NCBI GenBank assembly: GCA_019095985.1 | Contig: CM032667.1 | Span: 36,759,557 to 36,823,556, forward strand | DNA: 64,000 nucleotides | Source of the DNA: Streblospio benedicti | Lineage: Eukaryota > Annelida > Polychaeta > Spionida > Spionidae | Reading direction: 5' to 3' | In this document: in pieces, positions 35,526 through 46,522 of the stretch | Position numbering within the stretch: the first letter of the stretch is position 1 | Layout: the number at the start of each line of letters is the position of its first letter | Notes under the pieces: generated by a model | Seen by the model: only the letters and a program-made list of their open reading frames with translations | The model's database searches: none | Told to the model about the DNA's origin: nothing | Made by a program: the position numbers and the translations under genes

Positions 35526-35712
35526 AATTGGTTTATCATCCTTCAATGGCCGCGAATCCGTAGCTCCAGTTGGCCACGCCCCCTTTTCGGACGCATCGCT
35601 GATTGGCCGCGCTGACATCAATGACATCATCATTACCAAATATGGGCGTGTTCACGGCTTTTCTCGTGGACAGGGATATAAAGTCGTCTGGTGTGAGAAG
35701 TTGCTCTCAATC
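35526..35712 (+). promoter_or_regulatory. SoxB2 core promoter (TATA type)
   Basis: TATAAAG at 35677-35683 is followed 32 bases downstream of its first T by an initiator-like TCAATC (35707-35712, +1 at A35709). Upstream are an inverted CCAAT box (ATTGG, 35602-35606), a CCACGCCCCC GC/KLF-type box (35574-35583), a GGGCGTG box (35644-35650) and two TGACATCA cAMP-response-like words 9 bp apart (35613-35620, 35622-35629). The spacing and order fit a real Pol II promoter for the SoxB2 gene just downstream. Confidence 0.6.
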
Positions 35713-35913
35713 GGTGTAAAGGAGCGCGACAGTTGGTTTGTGGCTCCATTCTAAAGAGAACATTGTGTTTATTACCACATCACATTGAAGCACAGACACC
35801 TCTTATTATTCTGATTATAATAGGGATTCATCAGTTGTTGAATAGTAGAAAACCGCAACTTTTAAAGGATTCTTTTGAAAAGAGATATTGTTTCAATCGG
35901 GTTAAAAAGACAC

Positions 35914-35925
35914 ATGGAGGATTAA
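35914..35925 (+). promoter_or_regulatory. Minimal upstream ORF in SoxB2 leader
   Basis: ATG GAG GAT TAA in the predicted 5' leader, 47 bases before the first SoxB2 ATG. It is the only upstream ATG I find after the proposed +1. It could modulate initiation. Confidence 0.4.
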
Positions 35926-35972
35926 AGAGTGGATTACATTTAAAAAAAAGAAACCATTAATCCAGCCTTCAG

Positions 35973-38900
35973 ATGTATACCAATATGGAGTTAAATGACA
36001 GTGGACGAATGACCGCGTCGCCTGAGTCACTCTCTCCAAATGGCATGGACAAAGGTAGGCAGAGTGCTCTTATTAGATTGTTGTTAAATTTCAAAATCTT
36101 AAAAGCCAATGCATTTCCTATTTCTTTCAATTCAAACTCATATAGCATATTGTGTTTACTTTAAATAATCAATACTGCTAGTTATCCGTGACCATGTACC
36201 CGGGCCCTGTGCATATGAAACGGGATGACAACTTTTGAACCCATATTGTACAAAGACAAATACTTTGACAGGTGTATGGGCGATTGTAGCATACACACAG
36301 GAAATTGATTTCCTAACATCTAGAAGTGTACGTCTGAGAATGTCCAAGATTGACAACCATCTATCAATTCCAATGGATAAAACATCTCAGGAATGTGTTT
36401 TTAAAAGCCAAATGTGTCAGCAGTTTTTAAAAGTACAAACTGAGTCATTCAATGCATTCCTCCCTTGAGCAAACTAAATAAGTAAATGATGATGACGTAT
36501 TTATTTGGCGGGCTATTGCTTGCAAGTGTGTCATAATTCTTCGTAAACTTGTGATAGAGTTTTGCCCTTAGCTGATGACATATCATACTTGTAAGCATAT
36601 AACATTGACATAAACAGTGTGACCTCTTGACTTGTAACCTCATTCTATGTGACTTCATCATGTTTTTCTCCTTATTTTGGCGATTTGCATGTGTAGAAGA
36701 TATTTAAGTTGAGATCTGTATACGTATTTTTGTGTTTAGCACTCTAATCACACATTGGACCACATGACTTAATTTAAACGATGGCAATATGTACTCCATG
36801 CATGAGCTATTCATCTGATCAATTTTTACTAATAAGCGGTGCTTATAACTTTTGGATTTCCATTACAACGCTCAGATAATTAAAGCAGTTTCAATAACAT
36901 ATAATTGCCTTGCCACAGGTGTCAAAAAGGCTGCGTAAAGTGTGAACATCAATGATGTTGTTCCTTCACGTTCACAACCTGATCTGCATTTACTGAGAAT
37001 TCATCAAATTATGCTGGTTAATTAAGAGCCTGTGAAAGGAAGAATATCAGTAATTGCGCTAATGAAAAATATCTACCAGAGGCTCGTTCCATTAAAACAG
37101 TGTATCAATGTCCCGCCTGACAGATGTTACGTCGTCATAAACCATATATTGGCTCCAATCCGGCCATCTTATCATCTTGTTACATCAGGACATTCTTTCC
37201 AACTCTTTTACGTGCAAACACGTAAGGACCAAATTATCAATTTATGTGGAAATTTAGTCATAATTTCTTCACTCTCCTTTCAGCGTAAGTAAATGGAATT
37301 TGATAAACGCACGCTGCGTGTGTTATCAGATGTAGAAAATAAGATGAAATTGAGGAATTTCTGGGGTATTTGGGTGTAATAGGCGGTGAAGTTTGTGGCC
37401 GAAATTCTCCATATGCGAGCTTTTGTTTCTTCACGTTTGTGATGATTGGCTTATACCTAGCGCCTTTACACACATTCAAAGCGATTTCAATGCATGTATT
37501 TACCCTGATGTAGTCATCATTTCTTAATATTATACCCATTTACAGCCATACGAGGCATCCACATGTTCCATATATGATTAGAATGGGGATTGAACCTAGC
37601 CGAACTCTACCCAGTTTCCCCGGAACTTGGATACCTCTACCATACCACCTCATACTCACATATAACATCAATTGTGGTGGTTGGGAAGATTAAATGGTCT
37701 TCTCTTTGTCACATGCACCTATTGTCGTGCCAATAAGTATTAGTCGGGTTAGAAGGAATATTCATTGATGATATGTATCAGATTTGAGAAAGAAAGAACA
37801 ACCATAACCAGGCATTGTCAATATGCTCAATTGGTATAAATCAACTGATGGAGTCACCAGCTGTAGGTCTTGCTTGATGGAGCAAAGTCTTTCAAGTCAA
37901 CAAATGATTTCGAGGCCCCTGAAAATATGGCTCCTCGACAGAAAACTTGGTTCCAGATGTGACATATGCTTATATTTGGGCAAAATACCACTGCCCTTTT
38001 GCTATTTTGATTGTTCATATTGACGTAATGTAATTGATGTACAGGTAACATTGTATCTCATTAATTCAGCCGTGTAACCTTATTTATGTTGCCTTTAAAC
38101 AGCATAAGAAACCTTTGGAGATTAGATACTGAGCATAAGAAATGGACACTTGAAGTTCAGTTAAACAGAGAAATAATGTCGCTTGCGTAAATAGCTGTCG
38201 CGGGTCGAATGAAATTACAATAACCTTTGAACATGAGATAATTAGTCATTTTAATCCTCTTACAACTGGTCTTTTAATCCAGATTAATGAGTTCATTAGC
38301 AACTTTTGAAAATGTCGATGTTCCAAAAATGACGTAGGACGAAAAAAAACGAACTAGCTGTTCGAATTAACGAAATTAAAATCTCGCTTTTCAAAGGCAG
38401 AGTCGGTTGCGTGTAAAGTTTCCCTTGGAATTATTTCAGCGCACTGATTATTCACATATAATCAACAGTGGTTGACAAAAAGAAAACCTTTTCACATCAC
38501 CGTTAACATTGCATGAAAGAATAAGATAGCATCTTACAAGCAAAAAAAAGTAGCGTCGCATAACAAATTTGTCGTATGGTCGGAATAATTACGAAATGGA
38601 ATCGAATTTCCTTTTCAATTTGTGAAAGATTCTATTCTTTATCATTTTTCAAACTGTTTATTGTATCATAAAAGTGCAGATATCTCTTCATGACTTTCAC
38701 CCATAGAGCAAAACTGAAAAGGGCGGGTAATAGATTTCACACAAAGTAAAATGAGACACCTATTATCGTTTTACATGGTCTGGAGAGACCTTTTCATAAC
38801 TGTTTATTACGAAAATCAAATATCTGATTTGAAATAAGACAGTCGAACTGCTGTGTAACATTAAGATAAAAGATCCAACTTATTACTTTTCATAAAGCTA

Positions 38901-41900
38901 GCTGTATCTTGCTAATACCAAACTACGTAACCCGTTGAAAGACGGAACTGCGGATTTGTACATATAAGCCCATCAAGAGCATCGTGTTCGCCTGTCCTAT
39001 TCCGGGCATGTAATTATCATAAAAGTAAACAGAAAGCAGATTAGAAGACATTAGTGTTTATTTGATACACACCTTTATCTTGCTACATTCGTAGGTAGCA
39101 TAGAGCACAATCAGCAACCACTTGAAGCGCGCATTCTAACTGATAGCACGTTTTCATCCCATTCCGTCCCTGTTGGTGAAATGATGTTCTTACCCTGATT
39201 CAAATGCTTTATTAAAGTCCAACATGCGTTGATAAGATTATAGGGCATGAGATTAAGGGCTTATTGTAACAAGGTGATTGTGGACTAGAGGTTCAGGCGG
39301 CTATCATTAATACGTGGCTATTGCGGATATTGGAAATCTCTCAGAATTCAGACTATCCTCTTCAATGCTGGTTGATGTATTAGCGGTAAAGCAAATGTAA
39401 GATTGCTTATGGAAACTTATCTTTGGATCAGTGTCTCCATCTATTGTTCAGTGATCATATATCTCTCCTTCATTCATTTTCAGCGCCTGCATACTGGGTA
39501 TCTATATATCATATGTAATCATATACTATAAAACACTCATGTTAAGAGATGATCGGTAGAAAGAAGTTCGTGGGACATCTAATATCAAACGATTGCCAAG
39601 ACCAGCCAATTCATTATCAACACATCCGTACACAATATAGAATGGCAGAGTTGCCATATATCTACAGTGTGCTATATTAAAAGCTGAGACTTAGAATGAA
39701 AGGGGCTTTTGTGCCGTTTTGTTTATCTCTACATTGCTATAGTTGGTTGAAGATTCTAATGAAAAGGATGATATTCAAACGAATTTTCTGCCCGTTGTCA
39801 GTATTGTACATTCCATTATCCTTAAATAATACAGGAAACTGGTGGCATAATGGGCAAAAGGATGAATACAAGAAAAGTCATTTATTTCAAATGCAGCCTG
39901 CTTTCCAAGGTGGCAAAGCCTTTATGTTAAATAGCCCCATATTCAGTCATTATCTATACACACAGTGTGTTATAATAGACCCGTATTTATCTAAATGACA
40001 AAGAAGTTGTCAGTTCACCATTAATGGTCCTCAAAAGACTTGTCCCTTGTATTCACAAAACTACTTTAACTACAAACTGGCCTTTGTGTATTCAGCATAC
40101 CAGAACCTATAGGTCAGCATACCTTTAATTCAAGGTGGATGTATTTCATGTTACTAAATGTAGCAGAGAGATCAAATTAAATCATCATTACACATGTCAG
40201 AAGACCGCCGAGCGTAATGAGCTAAAGCTACCCTGGGGTTAGAGGTACATGGTCTTGAGTGCGGCATAGTTTGCATGGGAGATGACGTACTCACGAGGGT
40301 TATCATGCAATTGTTATTTTTATTATGTAACAAGGCACATTAACAACATTTAGAACGCAATACATGTCTCAATGGAATTATAATATCATAGATCCTTGAG
40401 GGAAAATAGTTCATGGTCCACGCATCGTTTCACTGCAGTCATTTGCTCTGTCACGTTTTATACTCACTCTTCTCTCCCACTAAACAGGGTGTATGTTCTT
40501 ATGTATTATTACTCACAAAATGTGTTCACTGTTCCTACATTTTTCTCTTACATTTCAGACGACCATGTGAAGCGACCAATGAATGCATTCATGGTTTGGT
40601 CACGTGGGCAAAGGCGAAAGATGGCTCAAGACAATCCCAAGATGCACAACTCAGAAATCAGTAAGATCCTGGGCTCTGAGTGGAAGAAGCTCACAGAAGA
40701 AGAGAAGAGACCATTCATTGATGAGGCTAAAAGACTCAGGGCTTTGCACATGAAAGAACATCCAGATTACAAGTATCGCCCAAGGCGTAAGCCGAAGTCT
40801 CTAATGAAGAAAGACAAATATCCATTCCCTATCCCTATGATTCCGGGTATGTATTCGCTTGAAGACAGGCACTATACTTTAGGTAACACCACTTTTTCAG
40901 ATTATGTCATTTGATCTAGAAAGTTACAAAGGCTGCTTGTACTGCAGATTTGTAGTGATATTTGATTAATGAATTGGATGTTATTGGATTACATTTCGTT
41001 TAAGATCATCTTACCAGTTAATCTTACATGAACTGAACTTCTTTATGCATGATAAATGACTTTTGAAATAAATTTATCAACTTGCAAAGATACTATAGTT
41101 AAGATGTCAATACCATGAAAAGAGTAAATATTATCAAAAGAATTAAGTTTGATATTTCAATGTTTCTTTTCATGTGATATACTCAGATGGTAGACGTATT
41201 CATTGTTAATATTCTACTCCATTATTCATACAATCATATACTTATTTATCACACTCATCCAGGACAAAAAACAGTTCATCAATTTCTTTACAACTACCTG
41301 ACCTGCCAATCATATACTTATGTATCACACTCATCCAGGACAAAAAAAAACAGTTCATCAATTTCTTCACAACTACCAGACCTGCCACTACCAACAATTC
41401 TTACAAATAAGTCTTATTACTATTCATAGTTATATACCTATGCCTCTAGGCAGTTGTGAAAGCAAACAGACTAGCACAAATATACCAAAGACCTGGTGTA
41501 CACACACATTACTTATGAACAGAATGCTGTGCACTCCATAGCACCATTATCATTTGAAACTCTGAACAACACATTTATAAGCACATTTCTCATATACGCC
41601 TTATGCAAGCCTCTCACACTCATCGCCTTCACATTTTTACCCTAACAGGTCTCGGTGGCCCCGGTGGTTACGGCGGTCTACACCCAGGCGCCCACCAGTA
41701 CTCACCTTACAGCGCAGCCCCTGGGCCAGGCGGCATCACCACGTCAGCTGCTGAGTCTCTGGCTGCAGTTGCTCAGGAGAAGGCCCGCGCCGCCTTTCTC
41801 TCAGCTGCGGCCTCATCCAGCCTACCCCCGCCTCCACACCATGGGGCACATCTCATGGCGGACATGGCTGCAGCATCCAAGCTGGCGGAGGCATCCGCAG

Positions 41901-42235
41901 CTGCTGCTGCCGCCAAGGAGCACCATCTAAGCAGCCCTATAGGAGGCCCAGCTGGGTCATCCCCGTCACTGCCACCGCCTCCTCCGTCTACAACATCAGC
42001 ATCATCGGTCGCATCACTGTATTCACCGTATGCTGCCGCAGCTCTTCAGGCTTCTGCCCTAGGGTACCCAGGTTCTGCAGCACACTCGTGGCTGTTTCCA
42101 TACGGTTCCCTAGCGGCAGCCTCACAGGCAGACTTTCACAGAAGCCTTGCAGCCAGTCACATGGGCTTGCCTGGACTTAAGCCAGAGGATCTGTACCGCC
42201 CACCACTGCCCAACATGCCCCCATCTGTACTGTAA
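35973..42235 (+). CDS. soxB2: SoxB2 (Sox14/21-like) HMG-box transcription factor, 3 exons
   Basis: Exons 35973-36054, 40559-40846 and 41649-42235 join in frame to 318 codons plus a stop. Introns are 4504 and 802 bp, both phase 1, with GTAGGC/CATTTCAG and GTATGT/CTAACAG borders. The HMG box (residues about 30-108) has [19 protein letters not shown], an [15 protein letters not shown] helix 2 and [15 protein letters not shown], all typical of SoxB. RRKPK plus the following PFP-type tail points to SoxB2 (Sox14/21, largely repressors in neural and ectodermal development) rather than SoxB1. The C-terminal exon is Ala/Pro/Ser-rich with short alanine runs. The first ATG has a weak context (C at -3); the second (35985, residue 5) has A at -3 and G at +4 and may be the main start. 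The last coding exon ends [11 protein letters not shown]. Confidence 0.92.
36055..40558 (+). other. SoxB2 intron 1
   Basis: A 4.5-kb intron without coding signals. 36900-37290 is less AT-rich and carries factor-like words (AGGTGTCAA, TGACAGATG, GTAATTGCGCTAATG), so it could be an intronic enhancer. The rest looks unique. Confidence 0.6.
37585..37650 (-). mobile_element. tRNA-like SINE head in SoxB2 intron 1 (candidate)
   Basis: The minus strand shows an A-box-like TGGTATGGTAGAGG (rc of 37634-37647) and a B box GGTTCAATCCCC (rc of 37585-37596) at tRNA-like spacing. No clean cloverleaf is seen. Probably a degenerate SINE. Confidence 0.3.
41231..41386. repeat. Two tandem 76-80 bp copies in SoxB2 intron 2
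   Basis: CAATCATATACTTAT...ACCTGC repeats at 41231-41306 and 41307-41386, nearly identical apart from a longer A run in the second copy. Confidence 0.9.
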
Positions 42236-42438
42236 TCCATGATGGAGAACAGACTAGTCATTTATGTAGGTAGTTTTAATAAGGTCTTTTATTTCTCTCA
42301 AAGCATTCAATCACGTTCTCTATGTTGATTTTCGAAGTGCCCATTTTACTAGTTTTTTTAATCTGAATGTCGTGCATGTGAATCAATGGGAAGCGATTGT
42401 GTGCTTTGAAAGTCTGAGGGCGAGATTGAATTTTGAGA

Positions 42439-42444
42439 AATAAA
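42439..42444 (+). terminator. Candidate SoxB2 poly(A) signal
   Basis: AATAAA 204 bases after the stop codon, the first consensus signal downstream. Confidence 0.4.
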
Positions 42445-42449
42445 GGAAT

Positions 42450-43740
42450 ATGGTGGATGTTCAAAAGGTATTTGATGTGTGATCCAGTGAATTATATGGT
42501 CAAATGCCTTTGATACATCCAGTGAGGTTATTAAGTTCTTAAAAGGACAGCATCTAAACTTTTCTTGTTATCAATTGTTGATCTTTGTATATTTTATTTT
42601 ATTTTGTTTGTGATTATTTCGTATTTTCTTCTATGTGAATGATTCGTGATGGGGTGATTGTTAGTTCTTGCCATGTCCAAGAAAACATGTATCATTCTAA
42701 CTTCCTGGAATGATAAATGTTTGCTGGGTTGTGGCATGATGCGGTTGATTATTCGTTTAGTGGTGGCTACTATAGCATTACCGTTCATTGGAACCTTACC
42801 ATAGAAGAATAACCAAATATTGTTATTTAAACATTTTTTCTGAATACCTTAATAGTTATAGGTGTTTAAAGGTACTTTATGATTGCAAATTCAATAACAA
42901 AAAAAGGTACTACAGTCATTAATACGGTTCAAAAGAAAGCATATTATTGTGTTATTATATATTGCCTATTTGATTTTCTATTAATTTGAGGTATAACTGT
43001 AAAATAGGAATAATCCTAAACCACATTTGCGCATTTGGTAATAGCCTTCCACTACTATTCGTTTGACCCTTTTCAATGTCAAATCTGCCAATTCAAGCTT
43101 TCAAGTTTAGATTCCAGAGTGTCCAGGATGGATCTGATGGAGTATATAACTTAATTATTCCAGGCAGATTTGTATATAAAGGGTGAATGATTATTTATTA
43201 TCAATTCATTGTTGAATTGAATCTATTTGAATGTGTTCATTTTATTATTGTTATGAACTCGTAAGCTGTGAATATTACTTATCTGTTTCCTTTGTAGTAA
43301 ATCGGTGATTTTGTTGAACAAAATGTATTATAATGATATAATTTGAATGACAAGTAGGTAAACTAGGTACTAAGTGATTATGTTGTGAACATGATTCTAT
43401 ACAAGTGATTTCCCTCAAATCTAAGTCTGAAAACGTGTCTATGTCCAAGAATACTGTGTTAAGTATTTTAACGAACGAAACCTAGGAGATATCATTTTAA
43501 TTGTCAAATGGGTGAGATTTAAAACTATGTCAGTTGTTTAGATTTGAATTAGGCATAAAATGTTCCAAACTCATTACATATTGAATGTTTAGTTAATGAT
43601 ACGAGGGATGAAATTGAGGTTAATTTTGAATTGGTACTGAATGTAGGAAAGTAAGACTCATAAGAACAATCCTAATGGCTTTAAATGAGAATCTTGAGGT
43701 GGATAGTGACTGTAAATGATTGTAATCTGCTCATTATACA
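42450..43740. other. SoxB2 3' flank, nothing recognised
   Basis: AT-rich noncoding sequence. The true 3' UTR may extend into it. Confidence 0.4.
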
Positions 43741-43754
43741 GGGTAAAATTAAAA

Positions 43755-43970
43755 AAAGCAGCAGTAGCAGCAGAAGCAGCAGCAGCAGCAGCAGCAGCAG
43801 TTACAGCAGCAGTTGCAGCATCAGTTGCAATATCAGTTGCAGCAGCAGTTGCAGCAGCAGCAGCAGGAGAAGGAGCAGGAGAAGGAGCAGCAACTAATAC
43901 TGCTGATGCTGCTGATGCTGCTGATGCTGCTGCAACTGACACTGCTGATGCAACTGATGCTGTTATGTTG
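43755..43970. repeat. Imperfect CAG/GCA trinucleotide repeat
   Basis: Runs of GCA/CAG with GTT, TCA and GAA interruptions, then GCTGAT units. Frames on both strands (poly-Ala type) are repeat artefacts; nothing supports coding. Confidence 0.9.
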
Positions 43971-44039
43971 ACATTGTAGTAAATGAGAAAGTGGTGGGAA
44001 AGTGTTGCATTATGTGCGGTGACTGGGTAACCAATCAAT

Positions 44040-45500
44040 TCTTAAATGCCAGCTGACGATGCACTATGAGAACTCTACACTGAGCAAATCATTTTGTACG
44101 GACAATGTACATCCTTGCGCTTTGTTAGATTGCTGCGAAGAAAGCATCTCTGTTTGTTGTCGTACATTGTAACTGTAAGACTTACAAGAGATTCATTAGA
44201 ACGCCCCTTTGTCTTGGCAGAGAGGTCTATTCCCACATGCTTATAACACCATTCACAGTCGGTTAGGAGCATCACTGTGCACTTGAATGCAGTTATTGTG
44301 CTGGGTGACAATGCATTCATTAGTGTTCTCAATAAACAATGCCATTCTGAGCTTTTGTTTATAGAAAATTGCATTTTGTCAGCAGCATTGTTCGCTGGCG
44401 TCAGGAACAATGTCGTGGAATATCGAATCTGAATGCGTCTATAGTTCTGCGCACTGTCTATCAATGGTGCAATTGATATCATCGACTAACAATAGGTGAA
44501 CCACAATCCGCCTTTACATTATTAATAAGAGCCTCACAATCCTGCCATGTCCCTCATTGTAGCATAAATGGTGTTAACTTAAAGCCTGTATGTGGTGATA
44601 TGAATCATATATGATGGTGATAATAGGCCCATTCAGCCATTGAGGGCTTGACATAGGATTCGCCAGCTTTATGGAAATAGATATATAATAGTGTGGATTC
44701 AATCCGTTATTAGATTGCAATAGGCTTTTGATCCATTATGCGTGTACATCAATTAACCATTTAGTATTTTGTTTGTTGTCTTCTTTCAATCATGATATTA
44801 AATATTAATGGCAATAATTTATGGTCAATTATATGCGTTCGACTAGTCACTAATCGCGCTGCAATCATGTTTGGGTGTGCCACAGGGTGACGCTTTATGG
44901 ACGTTTCTATAGTGTTTGTTAAAGGCATCACCAAAAGATGTTTGTAGTAAGATTGATAATGGCATTTTGCACAGTTAAGTAGGCATATGCTACCGTCTAG
45001 GACAAAAGTGTCTACACACTTCAATAATAGGCACAATAGTAGACAAGTTTTTGCAGTTTATTGAAGCCATTGATACACATTGATCTCCCAGATTGCTGAC
45101 TTTATTTCTGCTTGTCAATGAATTGACAACTAAATCTTTGCTTTCTTTAAAAAAACATCATACTAACAGTTCTTATGAATTTCAATGGTCTTCAGCAGTG
45201 AATATATGTTTTGTATAAATAAATAAGCTATTAAGATGCTTATTGTAGGATAAATAACGCTCGATTCGACAAATGAAGACTCGTGGTGTGAGTCATGCCG
45301 CGTCTTAATTTATCCTATTGTGTGTCGTTGACACGTATTTGGCGAAACATAATGAAATCGAGTAAAGCTAAAAAAGTCCCCTTTGACCTGTTATTCCTTA
45401 TTCCTATTCACATTGCCACAATGGAGCTTCAGTCATATTGTGCAAAGATAATGGGGCTATACAGTGCTTCAAAGAACTCCACCATTGAGAAGTAATGACA
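44040..45500. promoter_or_regulatory. Enhancer-like stretches downstream of SoxB2 (candidate)
   Basis: Noncoding sequence with repeated SOX-type cores (ACAATG near 44103, CACAATCC near 44503 and 44536, CATTGTAG near 44554, CACAATGG near 45418) and homeodomain-type words. Blocks around 44490-44660 and 45290-45500 look the most complex. Judged from motifs only. Confidence 0.25.
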
Positions 45501-45848
45501 TGTAAACTGCAGATTCGACCAAGGTTGTGCTAAGACCTCGTAAATACAACAATATTTCTCAAAGCGTGCTTTGTCAAAATTTAGAACACATTTGAAGAAA
45601 CACTTTCAAGTTGTCTAAAACTTCAATGCTTTATGAATGTTTCCTTTTGTCAACCAACTGTGTTGACATTAGGAATTTTGACACTTGTTTCATTTTTGAA
45701 GAAGGGATATAGCAGCGTATCTATTATAATGCATCCTTAAACACTCATGGTTTTGTACAATATTCACTTGGTATTACAATGAGTGAATGGTGGTATGATT
45801 GGATGAAAGAATGAGTTATATTATGATAATAAGCCTCGGTATGAGACC

Positions 45849-45877
45849 TATCACGTGATAAATGGTATCACGTGATG
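45849..45877. promoter_or_regulatory. Paired TATCACGTGAT E-box palindromes
   Basis: TATCACGTGATA (45849-45860) and TATCACGTGATG (45866-45877) are two perfect TCACGTGA sites 17 bp apart, centre to centre. This fits bHLH-zip (USF/MITF/TFEB-type) binding, or part of a small palindromic repeat. Confidence 0.35.
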
Positions 45878-46254
45878 ACTAAGTCACATTTAATGTACTT
45901 TATTATGTTTGTAAACTGTATATTTGACGATATATTGTAAACAATATTATTAAATCTGATAAATATGAAATGTGTTTGTAATTCCTATATGCATCCACTA
46001 ACACCATAAACCTCTAACTATTATACAAATTAATGCAGTTCATAGAGGTGATATATGGGCCCTATACTATAGAAACCCCCGACCTGGTTCCCTTTTACGG
46101 GAGTGTTCAATAAATCCGTGTCTAAATATATAGGAAAATAGATATTTGGATAAAGCATGACTGTCAGCGTGTGGTTCAGGCGGTGACTCCCCGGTTGTGT
46201 GTGCTGATTATGTATGGAGTGTGTTGGGGGTGAAACATCAAACAATGCCATGAT

Positions 46255-46522
46255 GCAAGATGTTTAATGCATGATTTACAAAATAGAATAGCTTCAATAT
46301 AGTACACTAAATCATTTTGAAAATAACATTTTTTTAAATACAGCAAAACTAAATCGTATTACCAATTAAGTTAAGGATGGTAGCGTATTGCGTATAATAT
46401 TAGGAGAACTAGTTAGAAAAATATCATAATGCTTGTCAAACAGTCTATTTAGAATGCATGTATACCTTTAAAATCATTACAGCAAGATGCTTAATTAATG
46501 CATGATTTACAAAACAGAATAG
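46255..46522. repeat. Near-identical ~37-bp direct repeat pair
   Basis: GCAAGATG...ATGCATGATTTACAAAA.AGAATAG occurs at 46255-46291 and 46482-46522, enclosing about 190 bp. The second copy has a 4-base insertion. It could be a segmental duplication or the borders of a lost element. Confidence 0.6.

Noticed and set aside
40396-40558. In-frame extension upstream of the HMG box without splicing
   Set aside because: The acceptor CATTTCAG at 40558 and the exact phase match with the exon at 35973-36054 make the spliced model better. The extension also begins without an ATG.
43658-44038. Long Ala-rich frames on both strands over the CAG/GCA repeat
   Set aside because: They are by-products of a trinucleotide repeat, with no supporting domain or splice signals.
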